From Parvibaculum sp049671045 (GTDB lineage: Bacteria > Pseudomonadota > Alphaproteobacteria > Parvibaculales > Parvibaculaceae), in NCBI RefSeq assembly GCF_049671045.1, contig NZ_JBATUH010000018.1, forward strand, positions 1-64,000: a stretch of 64,000 bases of DNA, written 5' to 3'. Every line of letters starts with the position of its first letter. The stretch's first letter is position 1. Both the position numbers and the translations under genes were made by a program. Below, in pieces: positions 60,905 to 64,000 of the stretch. The notes beneath the pieces are model-generated. The model saw only the letters and a list, made by a program, of their open reading frames with translations, did not search any database and was not told the origin of the DNA.

Positions 60905-62332
60905 TCAGGCGGCGTGGCGCAGAAGCTCGGACACGACCCGCTCCAGATCCTTCAGCGAGGCGCAGGTCTTGGCCGTGTCGCAATAGGGCTGCAGGCGGCG
61001 CATCTCGCTGTCGCCCGAATTCCACATGCTGCGGGGCTCGGGATTGAGCCAGATGACGCGGCGCGCCCGGGCATGGATTTTCTTCAGAATGTCGCCGCGC
61101 GGATTGCCGTAATTCGAGCGCGCGTCGCCCAGAATGAGCACGGTCGTCCTGTGATCGACATCGTCGAGCGCCAGCCGCTCGAAATCGACGAAAGCCTGCC
61201 CGTAATCCGTCGAGCCGCCGCCATGCTCCCTCAGAACCCTGACGATCGCGTCCTCGATCTTGCGCTCGCTGTCGAAGAGTTCGGTCGTCTCGCCCAGTTG
61301 CCCCGAAAAGGCGAAGGAGCGCACGCGCGGAAGAACCTCCTGAAGACTGTAGAGGAACATGAGCAGGAACCGCGCGACCTGCGCCACCGAGCCCGACACG
61401 TCGCAGATCGCCATGACCTTCGGCCGGTCCACCTTCGTCTGCTTCCAGACGGTGTGGAAGAGAAGTCCGTCGAACTCCACATTTGCGCGGATCGTGCGGC
61501 GGACATCGAGCTGGCCGCGCTGCTCGACCTTCTTGCGGCGCGAATGCAGCGCGATCAGGCGCTTCGCCATCTTGCGCACTAGTTCGCGCATGATCTTCAT
61601 GTCGCGTCCGTCGATATTGCCGAGCCGCACCTGGCTCAGCACTTCCTCGCGGAGCTGTCTTCCCGCATTTGCGGTGAAGATTTCGAGCTGCTTCTCTGCA
61701 TAGTCGCGCACCTGCTCGCGCAGCTCGTCGCGGAGCTGCCGCAGCCGCTCGGCGCCGGCGGGGTCCGCGTGCTCGCGCCGCTCGATCTCGTCATTGAGCT
61801 CATCGAGCCCCATGATCTCCATCATCCGCCGCACATACATGCCGCGCTGCGTGAAGAGCCGGATGCGGTTGAGCTGCGCCTGACGCGCGGCCTCGGCCAG
61901 CGCCATCTGCAACGCCGCCTGGTCGCCGCTTTCGAGCATCTCGACAAGGTTTTGCGGCATCTGCCCGCCGCCGGAAGGCTCGCCCTCGCTTCCCCCGCCG
62001 CCCGCGCCCGGCATGCCGCCTGACTGGCTCTGAGCCTCGCCCTGCGAAGCTTCGCCATCGCCACCCTCGCCTTCGCTCTCCTCCGCCTCGCCGCCATCCG
62101 CGCGGCGCGCCTTGAACTGGTCGAAGGCGAAGAAGCGGTCGAAGGTTTCGCGGAAGGCGTCCTTCTCGTCCTCGCTCTTGGCGAGCACCTGCGAGAGCGC
62201 GTCGCGCAGCACCTCGCGCTCGTCGAGCCCGACCATGTCGACGACGTTGCCCGCGTCGATCGACTCCGACGTCGAGACGCGCACATCGGCCGCACGGAGC
62301 GCGCGGATGAAATCGCCGAGAACCTCAGTCAT
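60905..62332 (-). CDS. VWA-domain protein (CoxE-like)
   Basis: The 475-residue protein has an N-terminal helical part (DFIRALRAADVRVSTSES), a low-complexity acidic Gly/Ser/Glu-rich linker (about residues 80-125), and a C-terminal von Willebrand A domain with the MIDAS motif CDVSGSVAQVARFLL, FAFSGQLGETTELF, GGGSTDYGQAF and VLILGDARSNYG. CoxE-type VWA proteins work with MoxR ATPases as cofactor-insertion or complex-activation chaperones. The MoxR gene is 17 bases upstream on the same strand. Client unknown; no carbon-monoxide dehydrogenase genes are in the window. Confidence 0.9.
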   Translation of the reverse strand: MTEVLGDFIRALRAADVRVSTSESIDAGNVVDMVGLDEREVLRDALSQVLAKSEDEKDAFRETFDRFFAFDQFKARRADGGEAEESEGEGGDGEASQGEAQSQSGGMPGAGGGGSEGEPSGGGQMPQNLVEMLESGDQAALQMALAEAARQAQLNRIRLFTQRGMYVRRMMEIMGLDELNDEIERREHADPAGAERLRQLRDELREQVRDYAEKQLEIFTANAGRQLREEVLSQVRLGNIDGRDMKIMRELVRKMAKRLIALHSRRKKVEQRGQLDVRRTIRANVEFDGLLFHTVWKQTKVDRPKVMAICDVSGSVAQVARFLLMFLYSLQEVLPRVRSFAFSGQLGETTELFDSERKIEDAIVRVLREHGGGSTDYGQAFVDFERLALDDVDHRTTVLILGDARSNYGNPRGDILKKIHARARRVIWLNPEPRSMWNSGDSEMRRLQPYCDTAKTCASLKDLERVVSELLRHAA

Positions 62333-62349
62333 GGCGGCGCCCGCTCATG

Positions 62350-63312
62350 CTACCTCGCGGCCTCCAGCGCCTTGGTCGTCAGCGCATTGATCTCGGCATC
62401 GACATTGTCGATGTCGTCCTGGAACTTCAGCAGCACGTTGAGCGTGTTGCGGACAAGCTCGGCGTCGAGTTCGCGCGCGTGAAGCAGAACCAGCGTGCGC
62501 GCCCAGTCGATCGTCTCGCTCACCGCCGGCAGTTTCTTCAGGTCGAGCGTGCGCAGCCCCTGCACGAAGGCGACGAGCTGCGTGCGCAGCCTGTCCTCCA
62601 GTTCCGGCACGCGCGCGCGGATGATCCGCTGCTCGAGCACTGTATCCGGGAACGGAATATAGAGATGCAGGCAGCGCCGCTTCAGCGCATCGCCGATCTC
62701 GCGCGTATTGTTCGAGGTGAGGAAGACGATCGGCGTCGCCTTCGCCTTAACCGTCCCGAGTTCCGGTATCGAGATCTGATAGTCGGAGAGAAGCTCCAGA
62801 AGGAACGCCTCGAACTCGTCATCCGACTTGTCGAGCTCGTCGATGAGGAGCACCGCGCCTTCCGGCTGCCACAGCGCCTTGAGGAGCGGACGGGGCTCGA
62901 GGAATTCCTCGTTGAAGAATGTGTCGTCGAACTCGTGCAGCCGCGCGATGGATTCCTTGAGGCCCTTCGTCCCTTCCATCAGATCGCCGAGCTTCTCCTT
63001 CAGCACCTGCGTGTAGAGAAGCTGCTTGCCGTATTTCCACTCGTAAAGCGCCTTGGCCTCGTCGAGCCCTTCATAGCACTGAAGCCGGATGAGCGGCTTG
63101 CCGAGAAGCTCCGCCGTCGCCTTGGCGAGCTCGGTCTTGCCGACGCCGGGAGGCCCCTCGACGAGAAGCGGTTTCTGCAGCCGCCCGGCGAGGAAGATCG
63201 ACGTCGCAATATGCTGATTGCAGATATAGCCGCTCCGCTCGAAGCCCTGCTGAATGGCTGAAATGGCGCTGGGCGCATCCGCCCCGTTCAACACTGGATT
63301 TACCTTGTTCAA
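62350..63312 (-). CDS. MoxR family AAA+ ATPase
   Basis: The 320-residue ATPase has Walker A VEGPPGVGKTELAKATAELLGKPLIRLQCYEGLDEAKALYEW, Walker B AVLLIDELDKSDDEFEAFLLELLSD, sensor PIVFLTSNNTREIGDALKRRC and a C-terminal lid. This is the MoxR/CoxD form that pairs with CoxE-like VWA proteins. It is first of the two-gene operon with the VWA gene and is divergent from the enoyl-CoA hydratase gene. Together they probably remodel a specific protein complex. Confidence 0.93.
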   Translation of the reverse strand: MNKVNPVLNGADAPSAISAIQQGFERSGYICNQHIATSIFLAGRLQKPLLVEGPPGVGKTELAKATAELLGKPLIRLQCYEGLDEAKALYEWKYGKQLLYTQVLKEKLGDLMEGTKGLKESIARLHEFDDTFFNEEFLEPRPLLKALWQPEGAVLLIDELDKSDDEFEAFLLELLSDYQISIPELGTVKAKATPIVFLTSNNTREIGDALKRRCLHLYIPFPDTVLEQRIIRARVPELEDRLRTQLVAFVQGLRTLDLKKLPAVSETIDWARTLVLLHARELDAELVRNTLNVLLKFQDDIDNVDAEINALTTKALEAAR

Positions 63313-63442
63313 TTCTGTTCGAGGGGCGCGGGATGCGCCCCCCTCCCTGCTTTATCTGGTTCCGTTTGGGCTATAGGGTAACACGCCCCGAAATTTGGCA
63401 AGCAGAAACAACCATCGGAAACGACCAAGGGAGATCAAGACC

Positions 63443-64000
63443 ATGGCTGCCATCAACGAAGTCGGCGACCTGACCATCGAAGGAGATGTCGGTGTTCTGA
63501 CGCTGAACTCGCCGCCGGTGAACGCGCTGTCGGCGCCCGTGCGCGCAGCCATCAATGACGGCATCAGGCAGGCGATCGACAACCCCGCCGTCAAGGCGAT
63601 CGTGCTCATCTGCGACGGCAGGACCTTCATCGCCGGCGCCGACATCACCGAGTTCGGCAAGGCGCCCTCGGGCCCGAGCCTCTTCGATGCGCAGGCCATG
63701 ATCGAGAACGCGCCGAAGCCCGTCATCGCCGCGATCCACGGCACCGCGCTCGGCGGCGGCCTCGAGGTTGCGCTCACCTGCCATTACCGCGTCGCGGTCC
63801 CTTCCGCGAAATGCGGTCTCCCCGAAGTCAATCTCGGCCTCCTGCCCGGCGCGGGCGGCACGCAGCGCCTGCCGCGCATCGTCGGACCTGAAAAGGCGCT
63901 CGAAATGGTGACCGCCGGCACCCATGTCGGCGCCAGGGCGTGCAAGGAAATGGGCCTCGTCGATGAGCTTGCCGAGGAAGGCAAGCTGCGCGAAGGCGCC
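63443..64000 (+). CDS. Enoyl-CoA hydratase/3-hydroxyacyl-CoA dehydrogenase N-terminus (partial)
   Basis: The reading frame from ATG 63443 stays open for 186 codons to the window end. It has the crotonase fold: LTLNSPPVNALSAPVRAAIND, the oxyanion-hole segments RTFIAGADITEFG and AIHGTALGGGLEVALTCHYRVA, and the catalytic glutamates in KCGLPEVNLGLLPGAGGTQRLPR. The sequence matches the N-terminal hydratase part of FadJ/FadB-like bifunctional beta-oxidation enzymes; whether the dehydrogenase half follows is outside the window. AGGGAGA at 63428-63434 precedes the start. It is divergent from moxR with a 130-base gap. Confidence 0.93.
   Translation, partial: MAAINEVGDLTIEGDVGVLTLNSPPVNALSAPVRAAINDGIRQAIDNPAVKAIVLICDGRTFIAGADITEFGKAPSGPSLFDAQAMIENAPKPVIAAIHGTALGGGLEVALTCHYRVAVPSAKCGLPEVNLGLLPGAGGTQRLPRIVGPEKALEMVTAGTHVGARACKEMGLVDELAEEGKLREGA

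Overview
The window is one contiguous, gene-dense, high-GC stretch of an alphaproteobacterial chromosome. The evidence is the CtrA and ChpT cell-cycle proteins side by side, a fliF-fliG-fliH/flbE-fliN-flbD flagellar operon in the Caulobacter order, an EipA/DUF1134 protein, and RpoH next to RluD. No transposase, phage gene, CRISPR array, rRNA or plasmid function was seen. I cannot name the genus with certainty.

Layout. 1-8.4 kb: flagellar basal-body, switch and export genes (end of fliF, fliG, fliH, fliN, flbD, flhA, flhF, flhG) on the plus strand, followed by a small membrane protein. 8.4-10.8 kb: yajQ, fliJ and fliI on the minus strand. 10.8-12.6 kb: a divergent fliI/ctrA control region with two CtrA-like boxes, then ctrA and a convergent chpT. 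12.8-19.4 kb: cysQ, a ydbH-ynbE-ydbL envelope operon, an EipA-like protein, a coiled-coil membrane protein, tRNA-Glu(CTC), and a JAMM protease with a membrane partner. 19.4-24.1 kb: rluD, rpoH, msrA, a lipase-like hydrolase, an SCP2 protein and a small exported protein. 24.2-29 kb: a complete five-gene branched-chain-amino-acid-type ABC importer. 29-33.4 kb: hsp20, an acyl-CoA ligase fused to an acetyltransferase, and an HSL-type esterase. 33.6-36.9 kb: a membrane PAS-receiver protein without a kinase domain, a convergent Hpt protein, and a threonine aldolase. 37.3-43.5 kb: glutamate synthase gltBD. 43.6-47.4 kb: a hybrid histidine kinase and a Coq4 protein behind a perfect 22-bp palindrome. 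47.3-49.2 kb and 58.6-60.8 kb: an MBOAT acyltransferase and two SGNH proteins, all on the minus strand. 49.4-58.55 kb: a block sitting between these two halves, rich in PRPP, NAD-salvage and RNA-repair functions (dienelactone hydrolase, phosphoribosyltransferase, CapA, PRPP synthetase, COG2187 kinase-like protein, PAS protein, RtcB, archease, nicotinate phosphoribosyltransferase, nicotinamidase). 60.9-64 kb: a VWA/MoxR pair and the start of an enoyl-CoA hydratase gene cut by the window end.

How the genes fit together. The first 12.6 kb joins flagellar assembly to the cell-cycle phosphorelay: ChpT passes phosphate to CtrA, which in related bacteria activates class II flagellar genes, and FlbD then controls sigma-54 late genes. 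The block at 49.4-58.55 kb is the best candidate for an undescribed system. It can make PRPP, use it for NAD salvage and an unknown ribosyl transfer, and repair RNA. Its edges suggest it was inserted into an envelope O-acylation locus. The kinase-less PAS-receiver plus Hpt pair is the second candidate.
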